Shown: piece after piece, positions 14,931-25,239 of the stretch
How positions within the stretch are numbered: position 1 is the first letter of the stretch
Layout: the number at the start of each line of letters is the position of its first letter
From: Sialis fuliginosa
Taxonomy: Eukaryota > Arthropoda > Insecta > Megaloptera > Sialidae
Direction: 5' to 3'
Length of the DNA: 64,000 nucleotides
NCBI GenBank assembly: GCA_961205875.1
Contig: OY540817.1
Coordinates: forward strand, 16,713,001 to 16,777,000
Position numbers and translations under genes: made by a program
The notes under the pieces: generated by a model
The model's input: the letters and a program-made list of their open reading frames with translations, nothing else
Databases searched by the model: none
Told to the model about the DNA's origin: nothing

Positions 14931-14937
14931 AACACTT

Positions 14938-15135
14938 TTGTTCCGCGCACAAGTTTATAACACTCGCGACAAGTATCTAGCAAGCGTAGAGAAAGAGTGT
15001 AGTAACGCACGCTACGATCGCGTCGCACGGTGTACTGGCGGCTCAAGCTCGCGAGGCGTCGCGGTGTTCTCGATGTGTCTCAGAGCCGGCGCAATGCGTG
15101 GACCGACGAACTCAGATGCAACATTCAGAAGCCAA
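14938..15135. other. Isolated CpG-rich block of unknown nature
   Basis: About 195 bp of strongly CpG-rich sequence (for example GCGTCGCACGG and CGCGAGGCGTCGCGG) stands abruptly in AT-rich surroundings. It ends about 30 bp before copy B of the TTAA element. It is open for 87 codons on the + strand, but the translation is Arg/Ser/Ala-rich with no recognised motif. It could be a promoter/first-exon island, a fragment of a GC-rich repeat, or transferred DNA. I cannot decide between these. Confidence 0.4.
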
Positions 15136-15163
15136 TTTTACCAGTTATTTACCATGGATTATG

Positions 15164-16428
15164 TTAAGGGGTTACATATCTCCAGTACTGATAAAAATTA
15201 ATACTTTTAAGGATGTATTTTAGGGATTATATTGTTAAAAATAAAACACGATATTAATTATACATTATCTATTGGTTAGGTAAGAAAAAAATGGTTATCA
15301 ATTTTTTTATCATAAATTTTATGTGTATGTGTCAATTGAGATTTCTCTAATATATGTAATGTTTTATAAGTAATTGTAGTGTGTCGAGCCACTTTTTTTA
15401 ATTTAAAAAAAATAAGCATCTTATGACTAGAGATTGGAAAAATAGTTATTATTTTTTTTTTTTCGGAAAATAGTTGATAAATATTTTTTTTACGATTTAA
15501 TAATAATAAGTGCAAACGAAGCAATAAAAAGTGTAGCAAATAGTTGAAAAGGTAGGTAGATTTCAAATTGTGTTCAATCAAACCAGTTTTCTGAAAACGG
15601 TGGAGATATGTATTTAAAATTATAATAAATGCATTTTTAAGCAATAGTTGAAAAACTGTTTTTCCAATCTCTACTAATGACATTTTATATATAATTTTAT
15701 TCAGATTTTTTGAATCGATATTTTAGAAATAAGAAGGGGGAGGTGTTCTGATAACTACATTGAAAAGCAAATATTGAAGGGTTAAAATCAAAATCAATTG
15801 ACATTTTTTGTTGCATTTTAGGTGACCTATCTAATATATTCCCTCAACGGGGTATATAAAAAAAATTGAATATACTTTTCAGTCTATGGGAATTGTTTTC
15901 AAAAATCTCATCGTTTTTGTTTTTGGGTTATCAATCTACGTCCGAATACCAAATGTCATCTTAATCGGTATAAAATTTATATAGACAGACGAACGGACAG
16001 AGCGAAACTATAAGGGTTCTTCGGAACCCTAAAACAACATCTAAAAATATAGAAGAGCTATCTTGCAGACCGTGTAGAAAAAAGCAGTTTTGAAAAAGTC
16101 ACTTTAAAATTTTAACGGAAAAATCTTATAAATTGCATTGTAATTTGTGTAAAAAAATTTTGTGGATATTATACAATAAATTTTTCTCAATTTTTGTATT
16201 TTTTATGTATTATTTTGTTGTAATCTGTTGTTTGAGCTTCTTTCGTTATCTGCGTCACGCGAATCTTGGTATGTTTTAATCGTTTACGCGGCCACATTTA
16301 TCGTTATAACTTCAATATTAAAAGGAACTTTCGAGTATTTTTTTTAATATTCATAAAAGTCTAGAAAACAATAAAAATAAATAATTAAAACTTTTTTTTT
16401 ATAATTCTGGAGACATGTAACACCTTAA
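15164..16428 (-). mobile_element. Non-autonomous TIR element with TTAA ends, copy B, with insertion
   Basis: The left edge is TTAAGGGGTTACATATCTCCAG. The right edge is CTGGAGACATGTAACACCTTAA. They are inverted repeats of about 20 bp, and both include TTAA. Internal landmarks of copy A appear here in reverse order and on the opposite strand (GTCGAGCCAC near 15,390; CTTGCAGACCGTG near 16,063; CGTTATAACTTCAATATT near 16,303). A LINE-tail-like stretch at about 15,820-16,035 (ending GGAACCCTAAAA) interrupts it. No transposase is present. Confidence 0.65.
15820..16035 (+). repeat. LINE-tail-like fragment inside TIR copy B
   Basis: Reads as a decayed tail with ATAGACAGACGAACGGACAG followed by an ACTATAAGGGTTC...GGAACCCTAAAA ending. 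A related fragment, inverted, lies at about 30,178-30,330. Coding capacity is nil. Confidence 0.45.
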
Positions 16429-16548
16429 GTGGTTCGGAAATAAGAAATGTTTCCTTAGTTCCTATACACAAAAAATGAGTATTATGAATAATTAATGCTT
16501 TTTTGTCCGAATCAATATTTTTTGTATATTTGCAAAGGACCGTATTTT

Positions 16549-16600
16549 TTACCTACTACTGAAAAGTGGTCCACCGGGACCAATTTTCTGTAGTAGGTAA
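16549..16600. other. Compact 24-bp-stem hairpin
   Basis: The arms at 16,549-16,572 and 16,577-16,600 pair at 22 of 24 positions around a 4-base loop (ACCG). The left arm starts TTACCTACTACTG; the right arm ends TAGTAGGTAA. It does not belong to any other repeat I found. It could be a very short MITE or a small-RNA hairpin. Confidence 0.6.
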
Positions 16601-17118
16601 CCGAGACAGGATTTTCTCTTTGACGAGTTTAATACTGACAATGAGTCATTTCTGGTGATATTAATCTTCCATTTCGCTTACATGCGACTACAATACACTT
16701 TTCCTCTCGTTCTGTTCTCCTTCCCCCAGAACGTCTTTATGATTCTGTAGAGTGCCGGTGTCATCAATTTTTAAGAATATTCCACAGAGTACCTACTCTT
16801 ATATATTTTCATCTTTTAGTAATTATCTATATTTCTATGCTAATAATATGTAAAGAGAGAAAGCTTTTATGTGTGTATGTGTGTATGTGTGTCAAGTAAC
16901 CATTAAATTATATTTAAATTTTGTTATTGATACGAATAACGTTAATTAGTCCAGACAACGTAGAATTTTTTACTGGTGTAAAATTTGGAAAAATGTATGT
17001 GTCAAATTTAAACAGTAGTTAGAACATGCCCAGATGTATATTCCCTAGCAAAGTTTGCTCCGAAACACCCTCAGAAATATAGTGTTATTTAATTACCCGA
17101 TACTACTTTTTACTCACA

Positions 17119-18070
17119 TTAAGAATTTCATATCTCCAGAATTAAAAAAAAATGTTTTTATCTTTTTTTATTATTTCCTATACTTTTATGAACAATTAAA
17201 AAAATACCCGAAATTTCCTTTTAATAACGAAGTTATAACGATAATGGGCGATCTAGATTATTGAGTCAATCTCGGTCCAGTCTCGTTCCAGTCCAATATT
17301 CAGTATAGTAATACTGTATCGGAGCGTGGTTGGACCGAGATCTGAGCGATACCTTTTGTGTAAATGGTTTCATTGTTTATTGTTTATTTATATTTGATTG
17401 GAGCGAGACCAGATCGAGACCGGCTCGATAGTCTGGATCGACCCTAAATGTGGCCGCGCAATCGATTAAAACATGCCAAGATTTTTGCCTGCAGATTACA
17501 AAAAAATCATAAAAATACAAAAATTCAGAAGATGGAGGCATACAGTATGAACTCAAAATGGCAGATTAAACGTAAATTAACCACAAAAATTTACGGAAAT
17601 TTATAAAAATATTCCGTTAAAAACTTTTTTTTCTGTACGATCTGCACGATAACTCGAAAAGATTTTAATATTTTAAGCTGCTTTTTTTTAAATCTTCCAA
17701 AACACATTCTCTATAGTCTGTCGAGCCATTTTTTAATATTTCATTTCATACATTTTTTTATGAACCATAAAAAAACAAAGTTTTGGATGAAAATAAATTT
17801 TTAATCTTCAAAATATCAAAAAATAGTTCTTTTTTCTAAATTAAAAAAAATTGGCTTGACATTACTGTTCAGGAACCTTTTTGAATTTTTCAGAGAAATC
17901 ATGCAGAATCTCAATGGACACGTATTATGTTAATGTTAACTATTTTTTTCTTAATTTTAAATGAACAACAAATAACGTGTTATTAATATTTTGTTTTATT
18001 TTTAACAATATAATCCCTAAAACCTTCAAAGTATTAATTTTCTCGAGCGCTGGAGGTATGTAACTCCTTT
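17119..18070 (+). mobile_element. TTAA-family TIR element, copy C, with a nested element
   Basis: It begins TTAAGAATTTCATATCTCCAG and ends CGCTGGAGGTATGTAACTCC, matching the inverted-repeat ends of copies A and B. The right TTAA is not preserved. Internal landmarks (GATCTGCACGATAACTCG near 17,640; CTGTCGAGCCATTTTTTAA near 17,717) are in the same order and orientation as copy A. A second TIR element is nested at about 17,246-17,445. Confidence 0.6.
17246..17445. mobile_element. Nested GC-richer MITE inside copy C
   Basis: Left end GGGCGATCTAGATTATTGAG and the reverse complement of the right end (AGGGTCGATCCAGACTATCGAG) align with few differences. They extend into CGGTCCAGTCTCG versus GATCTGGTCTCG. 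The host sequence resumes exactly where copies A and B are continuous (ATAAATGTGGCCGCG). The short words TAATG/TAAATG at the two sides may be a target duplication. It is about 200 bp long and non-coding. Confidence 0.6.
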
Positions 18071-19754
18071 CTTATAACCGTTTTGAAATAATTACCTGCT
18101 GTAAAATATTTCAACTTCTAATTAAAATAAATTATATCATTTTCTGTTAATTAGTTTTATGTCAGCAATGATTTTCCAGTTAGGGTATGTAAATAAACAG
18201 CGATAAATGGAAAAATGCACAATTCGTGAACAAAGACTTAAACAAGACAAGAAATAAAAACGCAGTGCTTGTTACATAATACATCGCCTGCGCGGCTTTA
18301 GAAATGCAGATTGCGGTTTGTACACGTACACATATGCATCACACAGGGTCGGATTTATCAAAAATATATACAATAAATTTATTTCATTTCAACTGTAACT
18401 TTTTTACGTTCAATAATATGTAACCAATAACTGTCTATAAAAAAATATTTATTTATGTGTTATTTTTTTGGTCCTTTTTACACTGTTCTTTCCCTATGAC
18501 TTCAGTGAGAGGAGGGGAGAATTAGGAATTAAAAGCGTTACTTAAGTAAGACTTTTTCTAAATAATAATTTTAAAATACGTATTTTAAATAATAAATAAA
18601 AGCAATAAGCAGTTTTGGCTGAGGTGATTGCTGTTTCGTCTATTAAGGCATATGTATATTCAAAGAAACTTTGTGTAAAGAAAAGAGAGGGTGACCTAAT
18701 ACTTACAGATCCTTGCAAGAGAAATGGGGGTCGAAAATTTCGAAAATAACCATTACGTTACTAAAGATCCCTAAGTAGTTCAATAATTTTTATATAAGGC
18801 ATCCTATTTTGATTTATTAGTGACAAACATTAGTGTAGTAGCTCTTACGAAAAATACTGAAGTAACTGTTTATTTCTATATATGTATTTTGAAAGTTTCC
18901 GAATTAAAATTTGTTAATAAATGAAACCACCCTTAATACATCCCTGTTTCTACATAATGCATCAAAACACAGCTAGCTATCGTTGCAAAGACGAATGCAA
19001 GCGTATTATTCAACATTGCAGATTCAATGGTACATTTCTCAATCTCTGAAATAAATGTTTAACCCACTTAATGCGAATGAATTTTACCATACATATAATA
19101 TGTATTTACCAAGATTAAAAATATAACATAAGAATCTTTTACAATATAACGAAAGAATATTTTACTTGTAAAAATATACCTATACCGTGAAAAAAGAAAT
19201 ATTAATACAAATAGTTATGTATAACCATACATTTTTATACCAGAGGTCCAAATAGGCGATCCTGAAGACTTTTTGGGCCTGAATCCATTGCACAAATTGT
19301 TCAATCACGTCAGACTTTTGTGTAATCTAAACTTAAACACTTCATGGTAATAAATAGTACTATATTTCCCCTTTAAAATGAACAAAATCTTCAAACTGGT
19401 GTATCTCGACGAAAAAAAAATGTACAAACAAAAGTAAAAATTCATTTGAAAGGAAAAAAATAGTACTATTTTTTACCGTGGACAAAAATTGTAGAAAAAA
19501 ATCCTGCATGGTAATATATTTGTAAATATGACCAAAAGTCATTTTTGTACTTGTAGGTTGAAATATCTCGTAAACCTGACGTGATAGAGAAAATTTTTGA
19601 ACGATTTCGGGTTTTGTACGCAAAAAACTATCCATTTAGTATTATTTGTAAACCTGTGTCATAAATAAATACAAATAGCGTAATAAATATAGTTTTCACC
19701 GTGGAGGGGTAGTAGTTTCGACGTGTTTAAAGCTGTCCGCGTTGGTCGCTCGGG
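18071..19754. other. Intergenic sequence
   Basis: No supportable gene. A minus-strand open frame at 19,360-19,635 (91 codons) has no domain and strongly AT-biased residues. I see nothing else of note. Confidence 0.5.
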
Positions 19755-19815
19755 AATTAATAGATTTTGTAATACATTTGGTTGGACATATTATGTATTA
19801 CAAAATCTATTAATT
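19755..19815. other. Hairpin with perfect 23-bp stem (first of a pair)
   Basis: The arm AATTAATAGATTTTGTAATACAT at 19,755-19,777 is exactly reverse-complemented at 19,793-19,815, with a 15-base loop. It lies 330 bp upstream of the trypsin TATA box. Confidence 0.8.
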
Positions 19816-19822
19816 CGAGTTC

Positions 19823-19883
19823 ATAGATTACAGCACAATTTGTATTGATGGTTTTCATCAATACAAATTATGCTGTAATCTAT
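19823..19883. other. Hairpin with 28-bp stem (second of a pair)
   Basis: The arm at 19,823-19,850 (begins ATAGATTACAGCACAATT) pairs with 19,856-19,883 at 27 of 28 positions around a 5-base loop. It follows the first hairpin after 7 bases. The near-perfect pairing argues for a recent origin or for selection. Confidence 0.8.
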
Positions 19884-20105
19884 ATTTCAAATAACAAACA
19901 ATCTGTTTTGATAAATGTTATCATTGTCTAAATCAGTCTCGCGATTTAAAAGACAAACTAACTTAAATTTAAAAAATATTATCATACAAATAATACTATC
20001 AATTCGTTACCTTTAATCTGATTTTTGTTAATTACATTATATTAAATGACGCAAATTACTGTATTGTTATGGGTCTTTAAATTCTGATTAAAATTCCGAT
20101 TTTAG

Positions 20106-20146
20106 TATAAATACGATAGATAATTTTCATTATAAAATTCGTTACA
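20106..20146 (+). promoter_or_regulatory. TATA box and short leader of the trypsin gene
   Basis: TATAAATA at 20,106-20,113 precedes the ATG by 41 bases. A TTCATT initiator-like word lies at about 20,126. The implied 5' leader is only about 10-20 nt, as is common for digestive trypsin genes. The downstream homologue at 26,762 shows the same spacing. Confidence 0.6.
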
Positions 20147-22690
20147 ATGTGGAAATTTGTAGTTTTTACTTTCATTGTGGTGTTTACTGGTAACTTTTAT
20201 TTTTACATTTTTTCATTCGCAAATGTAATTTTCGAGAACTTTTATGTAAATTTACAGCACAACTATGTAAAAATCCATAGATATTATTATATTTATATAT
20301 ATTATATAATTTTCTTTTTATTAAAAAACATTTAAAGATTACACAAGAACTGTAGCTTATAGATTTTTATATGAAAATATAATTTTACAGACGCCAGATC
20401 GCTTCAGAATGGTAGGATCCTTGGCGGAGTCCCAGCTGACATAAAAGACTTCCCGTTCATGGTATCTATGGAGCACAACGGAGAGCAGAAATGCGCCGGC
20501 TCCATTCTGACTGAAGACCTCATCCTTACCGCCGCCCATTGCACACATAGCTTCGACAAAGAGATATTCACTATCAGGGCTGGCGTAAGCACTGCGGAAC
20601 AGGGGGGTACAACTTTCACAGTGACTGAAGTCCACGAGCATGCAGAATATTCCCCAGAAACAATGGCTAATGATATTTGTATATACAAGGTACTTATTTT
20701 TAATTGATTCAAGATGAATTTTAATTTAGAAATACAAAAAAACATATAATATTTTACTGTCTGAAACTGTAATAATATAATTTTCGCAAATTATTTTTTT
20801 CAGAGTATATAATAGGTAATCATAAAAACTTCAGAATGATTTTAACATTTTTGACATATAGTCTGATTTTTGTATTGAAAATTCAAAACATTTCATTGAA
20901 TCGTTTGGTAATTACATCCCTTAAATAAGTTACATACTCCGAGTTACGGGTCCTCGACTTACGTCGCTTTTCATTTACGTATAATTTAAACTACCACTTT
21001 ATGCCCAATGCCAATCGGCTTCCAAGATATAAATTAACAATTCTTCAACTAGCAAACATTTTCGAGCTACTATATGCATCTCATACTGCTTTATCGGTTT
21101 CAAATGATAAAGCTTGTAGTTTTATCTTAGAAAAAATGTAAAAACCGACATAAGAATATTTGAGGGGCCTATTATTCACATATTAAAAACAATTTTGTTT
21201 TAAATTTGTGATTTATAGTTCCAGAATAATGTCCCCTAAACAGAAGATATAACATAGGTGTATATAATATACCTACATATATATTAATTAAATATTGCAA
21301 ATTTATTGTACTATAATTTGTTTTAGTTATCTGCACCGCTAATTTTCTCGGACACAATCAAACCAGTGACTTTACCGAAAGAAAACCAGACTCCAGCTGA
21401 AGGGGCAGACGTGACTGTCATTGGATGGGGCGCACATACAGTATAGTTTTCTTTTATAATTTTAAACAAATTTTCTTCATTCTATCGGTGGTTTTAAAGT
21501 AACTTGCAGATTTTAAAGTTGAATATCTTTTCAGTGATCCAGTCGATTTTGATGAATTTTTATGAAGATGTTAGGGTATTACCTACCTTATTTATTTTGA
21601 TTTTTTCAAAATTTTCGGAACATTTATAAAAAAATTAATTTTGTATCGATTTTTTAAATTAATTTTAAAGTGTTCCCAAACTAAATCACTACGTCGCGTC
21701 ATGGTAGATATCCTTCAAAATAATTTAAAAAAGAGATTGATAAATTCATAGTGAATAAATAAATAATAAATATTTATGGATAGAATTAAATACGAGTATA
21801 TAAAACTATAGGGAATACAAAATTACGATTTTTTTTAAAGTTAAAAAAAATTTGTCTTTTGCGCTTTGTATCTATTAATATCTATTAATATTTATTTTTC
21901 CAACTTCACGTGTTGTTATAAAAAAAAGTGCGGAGCCAAAAAAGCGACCTATATAGCATTGTAGTATTGGTCGAGCATAGTCTAAATCCAAATTTTTTGA
22001 ATTTTCTGCTTACCAGTCTTTTTTTTAGCTTGAATTTTTGGTTTAACCAACTTGGAAAAATTCAATCTAAACCCAAAATTCAAGCTCATATAAAGAAAAC
22101 TGGTAAGCAGAAAATTCCAAAAATTTGGATTTCGACTATGCTCGACCAATACTACAGTGCTATACAGGTCGCTTTTTTGGCTCCGCACTTGTTTCTTTGT
22201 GTAGCTGTGTTATTATCTACCATGGCGTGTTTCAATTTTTATCATTTTTTGTTTATCATTTTAATTTTATATTAAATTATTCAAATGATAAGTATAAACA
22301 TATGAAAAATCGAGTGAATCTCTAAAAATATATTCAACTTTAAAATCATCAAGTTACTTTATAACCAACTGTATTACAACTGAACGTTCACAATGCAACC
22401 TACAGGAAAACGGTGACTACCCCAACGCTTTGACCAAGGTCGACCTGAAGGTGACCATTTGTACAGAAACCAACATCCCTCTGCCCGTTCAACCGAGCAT
22501 GTTTTGCGCTGGGGTTCCCGAGGGAGGCAAGGACTCGTGCCAAGGAGACAGCGGAGGACCTCTGATGGTCGGCGGTGTATTGCATGGCCTTGTGTCCTTC
22601 GGAGATGGCTGCGGACGGCCGGGCAATGCCGGAGTCTACACAGACGTGTCGTATATGAGGGCGTGGATTAACGCAATAGCTGGAGTGTAG
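20147..22690 (+). CDS. Trypsin-like serine protease (intact, 4 exons)
   Basis: A secreted S1-family endopeptidase, inferred to cleave after Arg/Lys. Exons by splice signal and phase are 20,147-20,189, 20,391-20,689, 21,327-21,440 and 22,406-22,690, giving 246 residues. It has a hydrophobic signal peptide (residues 1-15) and a short propeptide ending NGR, followed by ILGG (residue 24), the zymogen cleavage site. The triad is His64 (TAAHC), Asp109 (NDICIY) and Ser201 (GDSGGP). Asp195 sits six residues before the catalytic serine, which is the trypsin-specificity position. Six cysteines are placed for three disulfides. The third intron contains a foldback element at 21,926-22,190. AATAAA follows at 22,705. 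Exon phases match the homologue at 26,762, so the two are tandem duplicates. Likely a digestive enzyme, though a haemolymph role is not excluded. Confidence 0.93.
21926..22190. mobile_element. Foldback MITE in the third intron of the trypsin gene
   Basis: It is nearly a full palindrome. AAGTGCGGAGCCAAAAAAGC at the left end is reverse-complemented as GCTTTTTTGGCTCCGCACTT at the right end. Inner blocks (TTGGTCGAGCATAG / CTATGCTCGACCAA; CTGCTTACCAGT / ACTGGTAAGCAG) also pair. Arms are about 120 bp. Because both strands give almost the same peptide, the overlapping open frames here are artefacts. Confidence 0.85.
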
Positions 22691-22719
22691 ATAATAGTAT
22701 TTTAAATAAATAAATATGT

Positions 22720-22964
22720 TTTATATTAATTTTTTTTTTATTTATAAAAAAATTACTGTATTATTTATTTGAAAACTGTATTTTCGAAATTATATTAACT
22801 TGGAATGATTGTAAATATTGTGTATATTTTTCAGTGGATAAAAGCAGTATAGTTTAAAAGTTACTGCTTTTTATGTTGAAAAATGATTTTACTGCTTTTA
22901 TATTAAAAAAAAAGTAAATGCACAGTGCTTCCTCGTGCCTAATTCTCCAATGGTAATTATTTAT
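22720..22964. other. Trypsin 3' flank
   Basis: AT-rich 3' flank after the poly(A) signal; nothing else seen. Confidence 0.5.
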
Positions 22965-23225
22965 TGAACAATTTAAATAAAAACCGATAAAGTGTTCAGA
23001 TAAATTGCCTATTGATTAACAATTTAATTTTTATACAATTTTGCTAAAAAATATTACTTCGAAATGTTTCTTAAGATGGACAGACAGACAGACACGGAAC
23101 GAAAAGTGTTTATCTTGACGTGAAACAGAAAGATCAATTTAAAATTTTGATATCGGAGAACAATTTTTTTTATCTCATTCTAAAACGATCACAAAACTTC
23201 TCGTATCTTCGATATTGCGAGGAAG
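22965..23225 (+). repeat. Dispersed repeat copy with GACA tail
   Basis: Matches 6,190-6,300 plus 6,665-6,795 in order, here uninterrupted. It contains ACAGACAGACAGACACGGAAC and TTCTCGTATCTTCGATATTGCG. It lies in the protease cluster and is non-coding. Confidence 0.6.
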
Positions 23226-23424
23226 CAATTTACATTCTATTGAAATAACATTAATGATTAATTTTATGACTAATATGTCTGAAAAACCTAATAGCATCAA
23301 AATTACTATAAGCACGGCAATATGATATCGCATTGTAGAGTGTAAGTTATGTTATACTCACAAGCAATTTGATTATTTTTGTAATACCTAGTTATTTGGT
23401 TTGAGCTCTGTATTACAGGTAGAC

Positions 23425-23545
23425 CGCTTTATTAAAATTACACCTTTAATACATTCAGTAATGTATGCGTAACGTGTTGTCGAATATAAATGAATATGTA
23501 TCTGGGGAACTAGACACCAGCGTCATTGGATATGGAGCGCAATGA
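23425..23545 (+). pseudogene. Relic of a serine-protease third exon
   Basis: One frame reads IKITPLIHS near the start and SVIGYGAQ at 23,519-23,542. This matches the pattern of exon 3 in the neighbouring intact genes (KPLIF... then VIGWGAH or ITGWGAQ). Frame breaks lie between the two pieces and a TGA follows Gln. No signal peptide or catalytic exon is found beside it. It is probably debris of another cluster member, or a displaced exon of the pseudogene at 25.2 kb. Confidence 0.5.
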
Positions 23546-23704
23546 GAGTAACTATATATGTATGTTTTCAAAAAAAACTGTTCACGAAGACTATTTTTAA
23601 ATTAAAATTGGTAATATGAAACTGAATGCGAAATCGATCGGCTTATATTTATCTAGCATTGTCTACAATAGTAAGACGCAACTTATTGACTCGACGTTTT
23701 ATCA

Positions 23705-24505
23705 GTGGCGAAGCAGGGGAAGCAGTGTTTACTTTTCTTTATGGGTAAAATACCCAAATATTTTAACCAAAAGTCAAAAAAAGCACTATAATATAATAAT
23801 AATAAACTATAATACCTCTACGTCTTATTTTCTTGTATTTTAGTCGATATTTGTATGACGAGTTGAAGTTCACTGCATGAAATTTCACTACAAAATTTCG
23901 AATTTTTAATTTCGTTAAAAGTATGTTTATTGTATAGAAAATGAAGTGAAAAGTTGAATGCTTCAAACCGCAGGTCTGTATCTCGAACCGTTCTCGAGAT
24001 ATAACCTCTCAAAGTTTTAGTTTTTTCAAATTTTTGGAGAAAAAAGGCCATAACTTTTGAACGCGTGGTCGGAATTGATTTTAGTTGGCGGATTTGGAAT
24101 CAGCGTGTCAAAATCTATATAATGACATGTATAATACTTTAAAACTCTAAAAAAAAATTTTCGCGAAAAATCGAAAAAATTCAAAGGGGTATACCTTAAA
24201 AAAATGTCGATTTTTGACGAAAATTTTTTTGTCGAATTTTAAAGTATTATACATGTCATTATATAGATTTTAACACGCTGATTTCAAATCCGTCAGTTAA
24301 AATCAATTCCGATCACGTGTTCAAAAGTTAATGCCTTTTTTCTCCAAAAATTTGAAAAAACTAAAACTTTGAGAGGTTATATCTCCAGAACGGTTTGAGA
24401 TACAGACCTGCGGTTTGAAAATTTCAACTTTTCACGTCATTTTATATACAATAAACATACTTTTAACGAAATCAAAAATTTGAAATTTTTTAGTGAAATT
24501 TCATG
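23705..24505. mobile_element. Long foldback element, family F copy 1
   Basis: It is a large inverted repeat. The left arm (about 23,810-24,140) carries CGCAGGTCTGTATCTCGAAC, TATAACCTCTCAAAGTTTT and CTATATAATGACATGTATAA. The right arm (about 24,230-24,500) carries their reverse complements. Sequence outside the left arm (GCAGGGGAAGCAGTG, TTTATGGGTAAAATA) also recurs, inverted, beyond copy 2 near 32,060-32,095, so the element begins near 23,705. Arms are about 270-330 bp with a short centre. No transposase is present. Confidence 0.75.
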
Positions 24506-25239
24506 CTTGGTTTGGTTCCGATGTTACGGTACGTACCAAAAGTTCTATACTATCATAATATGTTTTCATGCTTACATAAAATTTTATTTTCTTTGTTAAA
24601 TTAGCGTTTAAAAAAAAACCATTTCTTGGAAATTGAAATCGATATATGTCATTTTTATCATAAAAAAATAAAGATATTTTAGGTATTTCAATTTCTTGAG
24701 AAATGGGAAATACAAAAATAGCCCTTTTTTCTAGGATTTCTTTTATCACACTAATAAATAATAATAGACCCTTCGAAAATTATCCATGTAAATATGATAA
24801 TAATATATGAATAAAAAGTTATGTCACAATTGTTTTCCTTTTTAATTTATTGCAAGTAATAAATCTCCAAAGTACGTGTTATCAACACAAATATGATAAT
24901 AAATATCAATTATTTTAAACGCATTTAGAGAGTAGATTTTATGATAATACTCATTCTTAGACAATGAACGATTAGATTAACAAACAATAGAGCGACAATT
25001 TGTATATAAAACATGTTTTTTTTACACTGATATAGTACTATCATGTACAAATTTATATTAATCTAAATTATTTTTACTTATTTTAAAAATATGTATACCT
25101 ACCACTTTTAATTAAATTTTAATCCACTTTTCCTGTTTTCTACCTACTTATATTTTAACTAGATGTAAGAAGATTTAGAAAACATTTGTTTTATTATTGA
25201 ACTTGATCTTTTTAACATCTAAATAGTAGACTTAGAATT
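24506..25239. other. Intergenic sequence within the protease cluster
   Basis: AT-rich; no exon relic or repeat boundary recognised. Confidence 0.5.

Noticed and set aside
15276..15683. 135-codon minus-strand open frame
   Set aside because: It lies within TIR copy B and its insertion, is Leu/Lys/Phe-rich from AT bias and homopolymer runs, and shows no transposase motif.
16577..16600. GTAGTAGGTAA in a hairpin arm resembles the let-7 microRNA
   Set aside because: The let-7 seed needs GAGGTAG, but the sequence here reads CTGTAGTAGG, and the rest of let-7 (TTGTATAGT) is absent.
20404..20745. Minus-strand frames over the trypsin second exon
   Set aside because: The + strand frame carries the His and Asp motifs and correct splice sites; the minus frames carry no domain.
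21928..22275. 115-codon open frame and its minus-strand twin
   Set aside because: Both lie in the foldback element within the trypsin intron; the similarity to each other is caused by the inverted repeat.
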